Shown here: one piece after another, positions 16,725 to 25,737 of the stretch
Layout of the letters: each line of letters starts with the position of its first letter
Numbering within the stretch: the stretch's first letter is position 1
From: Rubellimicrobium thermophilum DSM 16684
GTDB lineage: Bacteria > Pseudomonadota > Alphaproteobacteria > Rhodobacterales > Rhodobacteraceae
Direction: 5' to 3'
DNA: 64,000 nt
NCBI RefSeq assembly: GCF_000442315.1
Contig: NZ_KE557320.1
Location: 256,127 to 320,126, forward strand
Made by a program: the position numbers and the translations under genes
Notes under the pieces: generated by a model
Told to the model about the DNA's origin: nothing
The model's input: the letters and a program-made list of their open reading frames with translations, nothing else
The model's database searches: none

Positions 16725-17864
16725 TCAGTCCGCATCCGAGGGGGCCGTTCCCGGCGCACCCTCCCAGGGCTTGAAGCGGATGCCCTGGGCCGCGCCGATG
16801 GCCTCGATCTGCTTCCGGATGACCGCATCGGGAATCGCGGGCCAGTTGCCGCCGCGGATCAGGCCGCATTCGCACAGGGAGACACCGAGGGCCGGGAAAT
16901 CCACCTCGCCCCAGCTCGTGCGCGAGGCGCGGTTCATGTGCTCCTCGATCCAGTTGCGCTTCAGGTGGTTGATGGCGGCCACCTCGGATCCCTGAAAGGC
17001 ATGGATCTGGCGGGCGAAGGCCTGATCGAGATCCCCGTCGCGCCGAGCGATCACGCCCACCGTCTGATCGCGGTGGCCCACCAGGGCGACCAGATGGAAG
17101 GGCGAACAATCCACCCCCACGATATGTGTGGCCGCCTTGTAGGCGGCGATCTGGTCAAGGAAACTGTGCTTCTGGGGATGGAAGGGCACATAGCCTTCCT
17201 CCTTGAGATGCTCTTCCAGAACGGTCTCGGCGAGGATGCTGCCACGCTGGACCGGCAGGGCACTGCGCGAGATGTAGATCCGGGCGTGGCCCTGGGGTTC
17301 GACATCCCGCCCCGCATGGGCGCGCACGAAGTCCCGGAATTCCGGGCTGCCCTCGATCATCTGGAACATGCCGAACCCCTGGGGCGGCACATGCAGCCGT
17401 TCCACCCGCGTCGGCTCCTCGAGGTTGAGCATGCGTCCCCGGACACCCAGGGCCTCGAGGAACGGGCGGTATTGTTCGAGGATCCGGTCGGGGCGGTTCT
17501 GGAACTTCGGCACGAAGAGGACGCCGTCGATCTCGTCGCGGAGACGCCCGAAGGCCCAGATGCGCGCGATGCTCTCGACCAGGAAATGCCCGAAATGACC
17601 GAAGAGGGGACCGAGGAAAAGCCATGTGCCCGTCAGTTCGTCGATCCGTCCCTGCGGCATCGCAGGCTGCACGGTGACCTGTGCGGTGCCCCGCCAGGTC
17701 ACGCTTTCGGGAACGAGCGACCCATCCGGGAAGAGAACGCCCGAACGCTGCACCGACTGGTTGCCCAGACCCTTGGCCGGGGGGACGACGATCGCCCCCT
17801 CGACGAGACGGATGGGCGGCAGCCCGCCCGCGATGTCGGGCACGAGAAGCGGTTCCTGGGTCAT
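16725..17864 (-). CDS. Glycosyltransferase family 61 (DUF563) protein
   Basis: A 379-residue protein of the DUF563/glycosyltransferase 61 family. The typical blocks are GPLFGHFGHFLVESIARIW near residue 95, the RIYISRSALP block near 190, and HIVGVDCSPFHLVAL near 255, matching the family's conserved arginine and acidic positions. Members modify surface polysaccharides. No signal peptide or membrane segment is evident. It is divergent from a GSCFA-domain gene, and the two may act on the same surface glycan. The frame continues upstream, but the ATG at 17864 gives the natural N-terminus. Confidence 0.75.
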   Translation of the reverse strand: MTQEPLLVPDIAGGLPPIRLVEGAIVVPPAKGLGNQSVQRSGVLFPDGSLVPESVTWRGTAQVTVQPAMPQGRIDELTGTWLFLGPLFGHFGHFLVESIARIWAFGRLRDEIDGVLFVPKFQNRPDRILEQYRPFLEALGVRGRMLNLEEPTRVERLHVPPQGFGMFQMIEGSPEFRDFVRAHAGRDVEPQGHARIYISRSALPVQRGSILAETVLEEHLKEEGYVPFHPQKHSFLDQIAAYKAATHIVGVDCSPFHLVALVGHRDQTVGVIARRDGDLDQAFARQIHAFQGSEVAAINHLKRNWIEEHMNRASRTSWGEVDFPALGVSLCECGLIRGGNWPAIPDAVIRKQIEAIGAAQGIRFKPWEGAPGTAPSDAD

Positions 17865-18013
17865 CGGAGGGTCCGTATTGACGCGATTTTCACGATTCTC
17901 GCACAGGCTGGGGATGCGCAGAACACACGGGGCCGCGAATCCCGCGGGGGTCTCGCTTGCCTGCCACAGAGGTGCAGGCCTAGAGTTCGCGGGCGCTGGC
18001 AGGAGGCATGGCG

Positions 18014-19360
18014 ATGAGCAGCGAGGGCCATCCGATCGAGCGGTTGACAGCAGATCAGGCGATGCTGCGCGCGCGGCGCAACGACCTGCGGCGATACCCT
18101 TCGCCCGAACGTGACGGCGAGCGTCTCTATCCCCTGGCATCGCCCACCGTCACGCCCTCTTTCCGCATCGAGGAGGGGGACACGATCTTCGCCATCGGAT
18201 CCTGCTTTGCGCGCAATGTCGAAAAGGCCCTCGAATCAGCCGGCCGCCGGGTCCTGAGCCGGGAATTCGATCTGGGCGAGATCGGCGCTTCGCTCGAGGA
18301 TCCGGCGAACTTCTTCAACAAGTATTCGATTCATTCGGTCCTGAACGAGGTGCGCTGGGCTCTCGAGCGCGAGACCTATCCCGGAGCGGAGGCGATCTAT
18401 GAGGTCGGGCCGGGCCGCTATGTGGATGCCCAGCTCGGGATGGCGCGGCTCGATTTCCCGATCGAGACGATCCTGGCCTTCCGTCACCGCTATCTGGATG
18501 CGATGGCGGCCGTGGCCCATGCAGATGTGCTGATCCTGACGCTGGGCTATGTCGAAACCTGGTTCGACCGCAAGCTTGGCCTCTATCTGAATGTCGTGCC
18601 CCCGACCCAGTTGATCAAGGCCGAGCCAGAGCGGTTCGAGTTCCGGGTGCTGTCCTATGGCGACGTGCTCGCGGGGCTGAACGACCTCCATGCCCTTCTG
18701 CTGCGCCACCGGACAAGGCCGCTGAAGATGCTGGTGACCGTTTCGCCCGTGCCCTTGCTGGCCACCTTCCGCGACATGGATGTCCTGGTGGCCAATGCCT
18801 ATTCCAAGTCCGTCCAGCGTGCCGCCCTCGAGGAGTTCGTGATGGGCAAGGAGGGGGTGGACTATTTCCCGTCTTACGAGTTCGTCACCCTCTCCAACCC
18901 TGCCGTCGCCTGGTCGCGGGGCGATTACCGGCATGTCTCGGCCGATGTTGTCACCCGGATCATGGATGATGTGCTGCGCCGCTATGTCGGCGGCGATTCG
19001 GCCGCGGCAGGGAGCCTCTCTCCCGAGGCGCTGCGGAGCACGGTGCGGATGCTCTCCCGCCTCGGTCACCACGAGGAGATGATTGCCCTCTGCGCCCGGC
19101 ATCGCGACCTCGCCGATGCCGATGCGGAGGTGCTGCTGCTCGAGGCGGCCTCAGCCCGGCGGCTCGACCGGCTCGAGGAGGCCTTCGGTGCCCTTGCCAA
19201 GGCTCAGGCCCTCGCCCCTGATCGCCCCGATGCGCTCGAGCGGATGATCCTTCTCTGCCGTCCGATGCGGCAGAAGGCCCGCGCGCGCGAGCTTCTGGCG
19301 CGTCATGCGCAGACCTTTCCAGGGCGGTCGGGATTCCGCGAGAAGGTCACCTGGATCTGA
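18014..19360 (+). CDS. GSCFA-domain protein
   Basis: About 448 residues. The name-giving motif IGSCFARNVEKAL lies near residue 55, the start of an SGNH-hydrolase-like domain that runs to about 320 and ends with a DYRHVSADVV segment carrying the Asp/His region. The C-terminal 120 residues are helical and TPR-like (repeated LEEAFGALAKAQALAPDRPDAL). GSCFA proteins occur with polysaccharide genes and may be esterases or acyltransferases; the true reaction is unknown. AGGAGG at 18001-18006 is better spaced for the ATG at 18014 than for the one at 18008. It converges with the next gene, overlapping by 14 bases. Confidence 0.75.
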   Translation: MSSEGHPIERLTADQAMLRARRNDLRRYPSPERDGERLYPLASPTVTPSFRIEEGDTIFAIGSCFARNVEKALESAGRRVLSREFDLGEIGASLEDPANFFNKYSIHSVLNEVRWALERETYPGAEAIYEVGPGRYVDAQLGMARLDFPIETILAFRHRYLDAMAAVAHADVLILTLGYVETWFDRKLGLYLNVVPPTQLIKAEPERFEFRVLSYGDVLAGLNDLHALLLRHRTRPLKMLVTVSPVPLLATFRDMDVLVANAYSKSVQRAALEEFVMGKEGVDYFPSYEFVTLSNPAVAWSRGDYRHVSADVVTRIMDDVLRRYVGGDSAAAGSLSPEALRSTVRMLSRLGHHEEMIALCARHRDLADADAEVLLLEAASARRLDRLEEAFGALAKAQALAPDRPDALERMILLCRPMRQKARARELLARHAQTFPGRSGFREKVTWI

Positions 19361-19616
19361 ACGGCCTTCTGCCGGGCAGGCGGCGGGCCTCGCGCGCCAG
19401 CGTGGCAGCCTCGCAGGCTTCGAGCCGTTGCAGCGCGGCCTCGACAGAGCCCGTGCGGGCTAGCGCCTTCTCGTAGATGCGCCGCAGCGCACGGGGGCAC
19501 CAGGGGCGCAAGGCCTGTGTCGCCCACAGGCGCAGAGGCAGGGGAAGCCGGTCATGCTCACGCATCGGATCGCGCGAGCGGCCGGGCGGCAGCGTTCGGG
19601 AGAGGTTGCGCCTCAT
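19347..19616 (-). CDS. DUF6525 family protein
   Basis: An 89-residue basic protein with the conserved core DPMREHDRLPLPLRLWATQA and ALRRIYEKALARTGSVEAAL, matching a small DUF6525 family seen in Rhodobacteraceae. Its function is unknown. The 3' end overlaps the GSCFA gene by 14 bases on the opposite strand. It is divergent from the sodB promoter region. Confidence 0.7.
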   Translation of the reverse strand: MRRNLSRTLPPGRSRDPMREHDRLPLPLRLWATQALRPWCPRALRRIYEKALARTGSVEAALQRLEACEAATLAREARRLPGRRPFRSR

Positions 19617-19714
19617 GGTCGGAAACGACGGGATCAGGCCGCGGTCATAACGATCATCCTCATGGGAGGAAATGTTATGTTATAATGTATTCTTCCTGCA
19701 AGAGCCTCCTTCCC

Positions 19715-19744
19715 TTGACCTCGTGGCCGACCGGGCTTTCATAA
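19715..19744 (+). promoter_or_regulatory. Probable sodB promoter
   Basis: TTGACC at 19715-19720 and TCATAA at 19739-19744 form a -35/-10 pair with an 18-bp spacer, about 44 bp before the sodB start. Just upstream, 19670-19695 is unusually AT-rich for this genome and contains TATAAT at 19681; it could be a regulator site or a promoter, possibly for the divergent DUF6525 gene. Confidence 0.45.
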
Positions 19745-19787
19745 GGTCCGTTCGCGCCGCCGGCGCCCCAAGGAAAGCGAGTTCGCC

Positions 19788-20387
19788 ATGGCCTTTTCCC
19801 TTCCCGATCTGCCCTATCCGCATGATGCCCTTGCGGCCAAGGGCATGTCCCGCGAGACGCTCGAATATCATCACGACCTCCACCACAAGGCCTATGTGGA
19901 CAACGGCAACAAGGCGATCGCCGGGACCGAGTGGGAGAATCGCCCGCTCGAGGAGATCATCGTCGGCACCTATCAGCCCGGCGCCGTGGCCCAGTCCGGC
20001 ATCTTCAACAACGCGTCCCAGCACTGGAACCACATCCAGTTCTGGCAGTGGATGACCCCCAAGGAGTCGAAGATCCCCGGCGAGCTCGAACGCGCGCTGA
20101 CCGAGGCCTTCGGTTCGGTCCAGGACTTCAAGACCCAGTTCAACAGTGCCGGTGTCGGCCAGTTCGGCTCGGGCTGGGTCTGGCTCGTCAAGGACAAGGA
20201 CGGCTCGCTCAAGATCACCAAGACCGAGAACGGGGTGAACCCGCTCTGCTTCGGGCAGACCGCGCTTCTGGGCTGCGATGTCTGGGAGCATTCCTACTAC
20301 ATCGATTTCCGCAACAAGCGGCCGGCCTATCTGACCAACTTCCTGGACAACCTCGTCAACTGGGAGGAGGTCGCTTCGCGCCTCTGA
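19788..20387 (+). CDS. sodB: Superoxide dismutase, Fe/Mn family
   Basis: A 199-residue iron/manganese superoxide dismutase of normal length. The four metal ligands are visible: His near residue 27 (LEYHHDLHHKAYVDN), His near 77 (HWNHIQFWQW), and Asp and His in CDVWEHSYYIDF near 160. It has the GQFGSGWVWL core. It dismutates superoxide in the cytoplasm. The LEYHHDLHH region and Rhodobacteraceae context favour the iron form (SodB), but metal choice cannot be settled from these residues. The gene is monocistronic, with a promoter and a strong hairpin terminator. Confidence 0.95.
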   Translation: MAFSLPDLPYPHDALAAKGMSRETLEYHHDLHHKAYVDNGNKAIAGTEWENRPLEEIIVGTYQPGAVAQSGIFNNASQHWNHIQFWQWMTPKESKIPGELERALTEAFGSVQDFKTQFNSAGVGQFGSGWVWLVKDKDGSLKITKTENGVNPLCFGQTALLGCDVWEHSYYIDFRNKRPAYLTNFLDNLVNWEEVASRL

Positions 20388-20396
20388 GACGGGTCT

Positions 20397-20426
20397 GGCG
20401 GGCGGGGAACCGCTTTCCCGCCCGCC
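20397..20426 (+). terminator. Intrinsic terminator after sodB
   Basis: A perfect 10-bp stem, GGCGGGCGGG at 20397-20406 and CCCGCCCGCC at 20417-20426, with a ten-base loop and followed by CGTTTTCT. It lies just downstream of the sodB stop. Confidence 0.8.
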
Positions 20427-20462
20427 CGTTTTCTCCCTCTCAGACGAGAAGGGAGATACCCC

Positions 20463-20663
20463 ATGGCCGAACGCCACCGATCCCGGTACGGCATCCGCGA
20501 GACGGAACAGTTTCTCCATGAGGAGGCAACGCCCGGCGGACAGGGCGAGACGGGCGGCAGGCTGTCGCGCGAGATCGGCACACGCAGCGACGGGCGCAAG
20601 GCGCTGGAGCCCGATGCCGGAACGCCGATGCGCCTGCGCAAGTCCGACACGGAGGACAACTGA
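20463..20663 (+). CDS. Small hydrophilic conserved hypothetical protein
   Basis: A 66-residue charged protein starting MAERHRSRYGIRETEQFLHEEATPGGQ. It has no hydrophobic segment and no recognised domain. GGAGA precedes its ATG, and it ends three bases before the host-attachment-like gene, so the two form a small operon. The composition suggests a disordered or stress-related protein; no function can be given. Confidence 0.6.
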   Translation: MAERHRSRYGIRETEQFLHEEATPGGQGETGGRLSREIGTRSDGRKALEPDAGTPMRLRKSDTEDN

Positions 20664-20666
20664 CAG

Positions 20667-21125
20667 ATGGCGCGTCTCCAGAACGGCACCTGGGTCCTCG
20701 TCCTTGACGGCGAGAAGGCCCTGATCCTGCGCAACACCACGGACGGCCAGGACCCCGCGCTCGAGGTCGTGCGCAAGGAGGAACAGGACAATCCCCCCGA
20801 CCGCGACCAGAAATCCGACAGGCCGGGGCGCTATTACGATGCCGGCGCCCCCGGCGCCAAGTCGGCCTATGAAGAGACGGATTATCACCGGCTCGAGAAG
20901 GAACGCTTCGCCGAGCAGATGGCCGGGATCCTCTACAAGGCCGCCCACGGCAACCGCTTCGAACGGCTGGTGATCGTCGCGGGGCCGCAGATCCTCGGGG
21001 CGCTGCGCCCGGCTCTGCACAAGGAGGTGGCCGCCCGCATCGTGGCCGAGATCCCCAAGACCATGACCGGCCATCCGGTGGACCAGATCGAGAAGCTCCT
21101 GAAGCAGGAGATGGCCTCGGCCTAG
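20667..21125 (+). CDS. Host attachment protein family (baeRF-like)
   Basis: A 152-residue protein matching the 'host attachment protein' family, named after a Rhizobium/Agrobacterium attachment-related protein. It has the start NGTWVLVLDGEKALILRN, the block HRLEKERFAEQMAGIL near residue 75, RLVIVAGPQILGALRP near 100, and the end HPVDQIEKLL. Newer classification places such proteins near the archaeal/bacterial release-factor-1-like (baeRF) fold, so the attachment role may be indirect. No signal peptide is seen. It overlaps the convergent LOG gene by four bases. Confidence 0.75.
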   Translation: MARLQNGTWVLVLDGEKALILRNTTDGQDPALEVVRKEEQDNPPDRDQKSDRPGRYYDAGAPGAKSAYEETDYHRLEKERFAEQMAGILYKAAHGNRFERLVIVAGPQILGALRPALHKEVAARIVAEIPKTMTGHPVDQIEKLLKQEMASA

Positions 21126-21706
21126 GTCAGCAGGACGCGCAGGCGGCGTTCCAGATCGGCCACCGTCGCCGGGGCCTCGACAAAGGACAGCAGCGAGGTC
21201 TCGGCGAAGCCCTCTTCCACCACATGCCGCAGCAGCCCCAGCAGCGGCTGCCAGTAGCCCGCCACATCCAGCAGGAGGATCGGCTTGGCATGCAGGCCGA
21301 TCTGGCGCCAGGTCAGCACCTCGAAGAATTCGTCGAGGCTGCCCGCTCCGCCCGGCAGGCAGACCACCGCATCGGCATTGGCGAACATCACCTTCTTGCG
21401 TTCGTGCATCGTCTCGGTGACGACAAGGCGGCCGATGTCGCGCGGGCGGGGATTGTCCGGGGCGGGGACACCGGGGCGCTCCCTCTCGAAGAGATGGCGG
21501 GGAATCACCCCCATCGCCCGGCCTCCCGATGCCTGATGGGCCGCCGCCACGCGCCCCATCATCCCCACATCGCCCGCTCCATAGACCAGCCCCCAGCCAT
21601 TCGCGGCCAGCATGCGCCCGGTCTCCGCAGCCGCCTCGGCATGGCGGGGGTTGCGTCCGTCGCGCGCCCCGCAATAGACGCAGACCGCCTTTGCCACGGT
21701 TGCCAT
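21122..21706 (-). CDS. LOG-family phosphoribohydrolase (TIGR00730)
   Basis: A 194-residue Rossmann-fold protein of the LOG ('lonely guy') family. It begins AVCVYCGARDG, has GWGLVYGAGDVGMMG near residue 38 and the diagnostic PGGAGSLDEFFE (about 113-124), a PGGxGTxxE variant with Ser for Thr. Members hydrolyse nucleoside monophosphates, including cytokinin riboside phosphates and purine nucleotides. The preferred start is the ATG at 21706 (MATVAKAV); the upstream in-frame extension is not family-like. Confidence 0.85.
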   Translation of the reverse strand: MATVAKAVCVYCGARDGRNPRHAEAAAETGRMLAANGWGLVYGAGDVGMMGRVAAAHQASGGRAMGVIPRHLFERERPGVPAPDNPRPRDIGRLVVTETMHERKKVMFANADAVVCLPGGAGSLDEFFEVLTWRQIGLHAKPILLLDVAGYWQPLLGLLRHVVEEGFAETSLLSFVEAPATVADLERRLRVLLT

Positions 21707-21755
21707 CGTCCGATCGCCCTCGTGATGGATTTTGACGCCTTCTAGCGGTGCGGCT

Positions 21756-23492
21756 ATGGTCACTCAACGCCTTGCTGGGGGGGGCCGAAGGGTGGCAACG
21801 GGCAACGGGATGCGCCTGGGGATTGCGGTTCTGGCCGCGGTCGGCCTGTTCGGGCTCATTGTCCTGGCCGTGCCGCCGCGGACGGGGGAGGAAGGCCACG
21901 CCACGGCACAGGACAGCACCACACCGGCACAGGGCCCGGCACAGGACCCGGCACAGGACGGCGTGGCGTCCCCGCCGCCGGCCCCAGGCCTTCCCCGGGA
22001 CAGCGAGACCGGGGACAGGACCGACAGCGACCGCCCTGCCGACACGCCGTCGCCGCCGCAGGAGCCCCCCCGCTTCGACACGGTGCGCCTCTCTCCCGAT
22101 GGCAGCGGAATCGTGGCGGGCCGCGCCGACCCCGGCGAGCGGGTCACGATTCTGGCCGGAGACATCGCGGTTGCCGAAGCGGTCGCCGATGGCGAAGGGC
22201 GCTTCGTGGCCTTTCTCGATCTCCCCCCATCGACCGTGCCCCGCCCCCTCGCGCTGCGCGACGAGAGCGGCACGCCTTCGGAAGCGACCGTGATCCTGGC
22301 CCCCACGCCGTTCGCCTTCCCAGGAGAGGAAACCGCGACAGGAGAGCAGACCGGGCCGGAAGAGGCAGGCGCGGAGGAGCCTGCCCCCGGAGAGGAGACC
22401 ACCGCAGGCGGAGAGGGCGCCACCATCGCGATGGCCGGCCCGTCGCAGATCGACAGCCCGTCCGGGACGGATGCCGGGACCCCCGCGGCGGATGCCAAGA
22501 CCCCTGCCTGGCCAGAAGCCCCCGGCCCGGCCGCAGGGACCCCGGACGATACCGCCGACGCCGTGGCAGAGGGGGAAACCGGGCCGCCGGGCCGCAGGCC
22601 GTGATGGCCGATGCTGCCGCCCCCGCGGCCGGGGCGGCCGGGCCGGACATCCCCCCCGTTCCGCCGGGGCCGGCAGAGATGACAGAGACCGGAGCTGCGG
22701 CCCCCGCCCTGCCCGAAAGCCCTCTGCCCCTGCCGGCGCAGACAGCGCAGGAGGAAGGGACCCCCGCCCCCCCCTGTCGTCATGATGCCCGCTTCGGCCG
22801 GGGCACCCCCCGAGGCCGACGGATCCGGCCCCAGGCCCGATGCCACGCTGGACGTGACCGCGCCCGCGCCGCCGCGCCCCGATCCCGTCCCCGAACCGCC
22901 CGCCGGAACGCCCCAAGCCCCGGCCCAGCCGCCCGTCCTTCTCTCGGATGCCGAAGGGGTGCGCGTGCTCCAGCCTGCGCTGCCCCCCGATGCGGACCCC
23001 GAAGTCCTGCAGAGCGTCTCTCTCGAGGCCATCAGCTATGATGCGGCAGGGGATGTGACCCTCTCGGGCCGGGCAACGGGGGACGCGGTGGCGGTGCGCC
23101 TCTATCTCGACAACCGGCTGATTGCCGAGCGTCCCGTCGAAGCGGACGGGCGCTGGACGGCCACCCTCGCGCAGATCGAACCGGGGGTCTACCGGCTGCG
23201 CATCGATCAGCTTGACGGAACCGGCAGGGTCACCAGCCGCATCGAAACCCCCTTCCAGCGCGAACAGCGCGAGGATCTGGCCACGCTCATGGCCGAAGCG
23301 CAGCAGGCCGGACAGAGCATCGCCATGCGCACCGTCCAGCCAGGCAACACGCTCTGGGCCATCGCGCGGGACCGCTATGGCCAGGGGATCCTCTATGTCC
23401 GCGTCTTCGAGGCCAACCGCGATCGCATCCGCGACCCGGACCTGATCTACCCCGGACAGGTCTTCGTCCTGCCGGCGATGGAAGGACGCTGA
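21756..23492 (+). CDS. LysM-domain envelope protein, frame broken
   Basis: A secreted or anchored protein of about 578 residues, reconstructed across two frame breaks. An N-terminal transmembrane or signal segment ([19 protein letters not shown]) leads into a long Pro/Ala/Glu-rich linker. An Ig-like sugar-protein module ([19 protein letters not shown]) follows, and a C-terminal LysM domain: [20 protein letters not shown] ending VYPGQ-like [10 protein letters not shown]. LysM binds peptidoglycan. The breaks are near the G run at 22589-22591 and in the eight-base C run at 22767-22774; with them corrected the reading is continuous. The linker's GC-rich repeats explain the fragile sequence. It lies 66 bp before the Atm1-type transporter. 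Confidence 0.75.
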
Positions 23493-23558
23493 AGGGTGCT
23501 GGCCTTCCGGCGGACAGGGCGCTAGGCTCCGCCTTCCGCCAGCCCGAAGGCCAGCCTC

Positions 23559-25400
23559 ATGCGACGCCTCAGCCCCACCGACGAAGCCCTGCGCCCCGAC
23601 CGCGCCTCCAACTGGCAGACGCTGCGCCGCACCGCCCCCTATCTGTGGCCGCGCGGCAGCGGCATGGGCTGGATCAAGCGGCGCGTCGTCGGCGCCATCC
23701 TCCTCCTTCTGGCGGCCAAGGTCCTCACCGTGCTGACCCCCGTCCTGTTCGGCTGGGCCGTGGATGCCCTGGCCGAACCGGACAAGGTGCCGGGCGGCGC
23801 CCTCCTGATCGGGGCGATGGGCCTCACCGCCGCCTACGGCGTGGCGCGCATCCTGACCGTCGGCTTCCAGCAGCTCCGCGATGTCGTCTTCGCCCGCGTC
23901 GGACAGCGGGCGCTGCGGCTCATCGCCCTCGAGACCTTCCGCCACATCCACGCGCTCTCGCTGCGCTATCACATCACGCGCAAGACCGGCAGCCTGAGCC
24001 GCGTCATCGACAGGGGCGTGAAGGGCGTGGACTTCCTGCTGCGCATCCTCCTCTTCTCGCTGGGGCCGCTGACGCTCGAACTCATCCTGACCGGGGCGAT
24101 GCTCTGGTGGCTGTTCGATGCGCGCTACCTGGCGGTCGTGGCCGTGACCATCGCGCTCTACATCTGGTTCACCTTCCGGGTGACCGAATGGCGCGTGCGC
24201 ATCCGCAAGGAGATGAACGACCAGGACCAGCAGGCCAGCCAGCGCGCGCTCGACAGCCTGCTCAACTACGAGACCGTCAAGTACTTCTCGGCCGAAGCGC
24301 GCGAAGCCGCCCGCTACGACACCGCCATGGCCGCCTACGCCGAGGCCGCAGTGCGCACCAACAATTCGCTGGCCTTCCTCAATTTCGGACAGGGGCTGCT
24401 GATCAATCTCGGCCTTGTGGCGGTGATGCTGATGGCCGCCGCCGGCGTGCAGCGCGGCGCGCTGACCGCGGGCGATTTCGTCATGGTCAATGCCTACATG
24501 ATCCAGCTGACCATACCGCTCAACTTCCTCGGCAACATGTACCGCGAGATCCGCCAGGCCCTTGTGGACATGGACGAGATGTTCCGCCTTCTCGACCAGC
24601 CGCCCGAGGTGACCGACAGGGACGGCGCCCGGCCGCTGCGCGTCGATGCCGGAGAGATCGTCTTCGACCGCGTCGAATTCGGCTACGACCCCGAACGGCC
24701 GATCCTGAAGGGCCTCTCCTTCCGTGTCGCGCCGGGACAGAAGGTCGCCGTCGTCGGCTCTTCGGGCGCGGGCAAGAGCACCATCGGCCGGCTCCTGTTC
24801 CGCTTCTACGATGTCACCGGGGGCGCCATCCGCATCGACGGCCAGGATATCCGCGATGTCACGCAGGACAGCCTCCACCGCGCCATCGGGGTGGTGCCGC
24901 AGGACACGGTGCTGTTCAACGACACGATCGGCTACAACATCGCCTACGGCCGCGACGACGCCACGCAGGAGGAGATCGAGGCCGCCGCCCGCGCCGCGCG
25001 GCTCCATGACTTCATCCTGTCGCTGCCCCAGGGCTACGACACGCCGGTCGGCGAACGCGGCCTCAAGCTTTCGGGCGGCGAGAAGCAGCGCGTCGGCATC
25101 GCGCGCACGCTGCTCAAGGATCCGCCCATCCTCATCCTCGACGAGGCGACCAGCGCGCTCGACACCGCGACCGAGGCCGGCATCCAGGCCGAGCTGGAGG
25201 CCGCCGGGCGCGGGCGGAGCGTGATCGTCATCGCCCATCGCCTGAGCACCATCGCCGATGCCGATCGCATCCTGGTGCTGGAGGACGGGCGACTCGTCGA
25301 AGAGGGCACGCATGAGGCGTTGCTGGCCCGCGGGGGGCGCTACGCCGAGCTGTGGCGGCGTCAGGGCGCCGAGGCCGATCAGGCCGTCGCCGCGGAATAG
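23559..25400 (+). CDS. Atm1-type ABC transporter (fused permease/ATPase)
   Basis: A 613-residue half-transporter. A type I exporter membrane domain of six helices (about 40-330) carries the Atm1-like stretch [27 protein letters not shown]. The nucleotide-binding domain follows, with Walker [10 protein letters not shown] (about 398-406), signature [12 protein letters not shown], Walker [12 protein letters not shown] and switch His in IAHRLSTI. Atm1/HMT1-type proteins export glutathione-linked compounds and protect against metals or support Fe-S protein assembly. It should work as a homodimer in the inner membrane. Confidence 0.88.
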   Translation: MRRLSPTDEALRPDRASNWQTLRRTAPYLWPRGSGMGWIKRRVVGAILLLLAAKVLTVLTPVLFGWAVDALAEPDKVPGGALLIGAMGLTAAYGVARILTVGFQQLRDVVFARVGQRALRLIALETFRHIHALSLRYHITRKTGSLSRVIDRGVKGVDFLLRILLFSLGPLTLELILTGAMLWWLFDARYLAVVAVTIALYIWFTFRVTEWRVRIRKEMNDQDQQASQRALDSLLNYETVKYFSAEAREAARYDTAMAAYAEAAVRTNNSLAFLNFGQGLLINLGLVAVMLMAAAGVQRGALTAGDFVMVNAYMIQLTIPLNFLGNMYREIRQALVDMDEMFRLLDQPPEVTDRDGARPLRVDAGEIVFDRVEFGYDPERPILKGLSFRVAPGQKVAVVGSSGAGKSTIGRLLFRFYDVTGGAIRIDGQDIRDVTQDSLHRAIGVVPQDTVLFNDTIGYNIAYGRDDATQEEIEAAARAARLHDFILSLPQGYDTPVGERGLKLSGGEKQRVGIARTLLKDPPILILDEATSALDTATEAGIQAELEAAGRGRSVIVIAHRLSTIADADRILVLEDGRLVEEGTHEALLARGGRYAELWRRQGAEADQAVAAE

Positions 25401-25737
25401 CGCCTGCGAGGGCGCCGGAGGCTGCCGGGCCGCCAGCGCACGCAAGGAGAAGGCCGGCACCGCCCGCGGGCGCCGCGGGCGTTCCCGGAAGCGCCACGAC
25501 AGGCGGATGGCCGGGGCGGCATCGCGCGCACGGGCAGCCAGAAGGCGCTGAAGCGGCGGCGGGGCAAGGGGAGCGATGACAGGCATGCGGGGCAGGGGAT
25601 CCTTCTGGCGGGTGGCACGGCCCCTGCCTTCGCATGCGACCGGTTAACGGGACGTAAGCGCAACGCGCGCTCCGACCCCGATTCGCGCAACACCCCGCCG
25701 AAGCGCGACGACAGGCGATCCCCCGGCTGCGGGCGGA
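25401..25737. other. Intergenic region, no gene seen
   Basis: A 337-bp gap between convergent genes. Open frames here have no recognisable domain and are best taken as chance in GC-rich DNA. A hairpin at 25461-25481 is the only structure noted. Confidence 0.5.
25461..25481. terminator. Hairpin between convergent genes
   Basis: A 9-bp perfect inverted repeat, CGCCCGCGG-GCG-CCGCGGGCG, about 60 bp after the Atm1-type gene. It could act as a Rho-assisted terminator; there is no T tract. Confidence 0.4.

Noticed and set aside
15432-18017. An 861-codon plus-strand frame across dctM and the GT61 gene
   Set aside because: It is out of frame with dctM and antisense to the glycosyltransferase, both well supported.
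19680-25586. A minus-strand open frame of almost 2000 codons
   Set aside because: It lies opposite sodB, the host-attachment, LysM and Atm1-type genes, has no recognisable domains and follows their codon pattern; it is a GC-rich antisense artefact.
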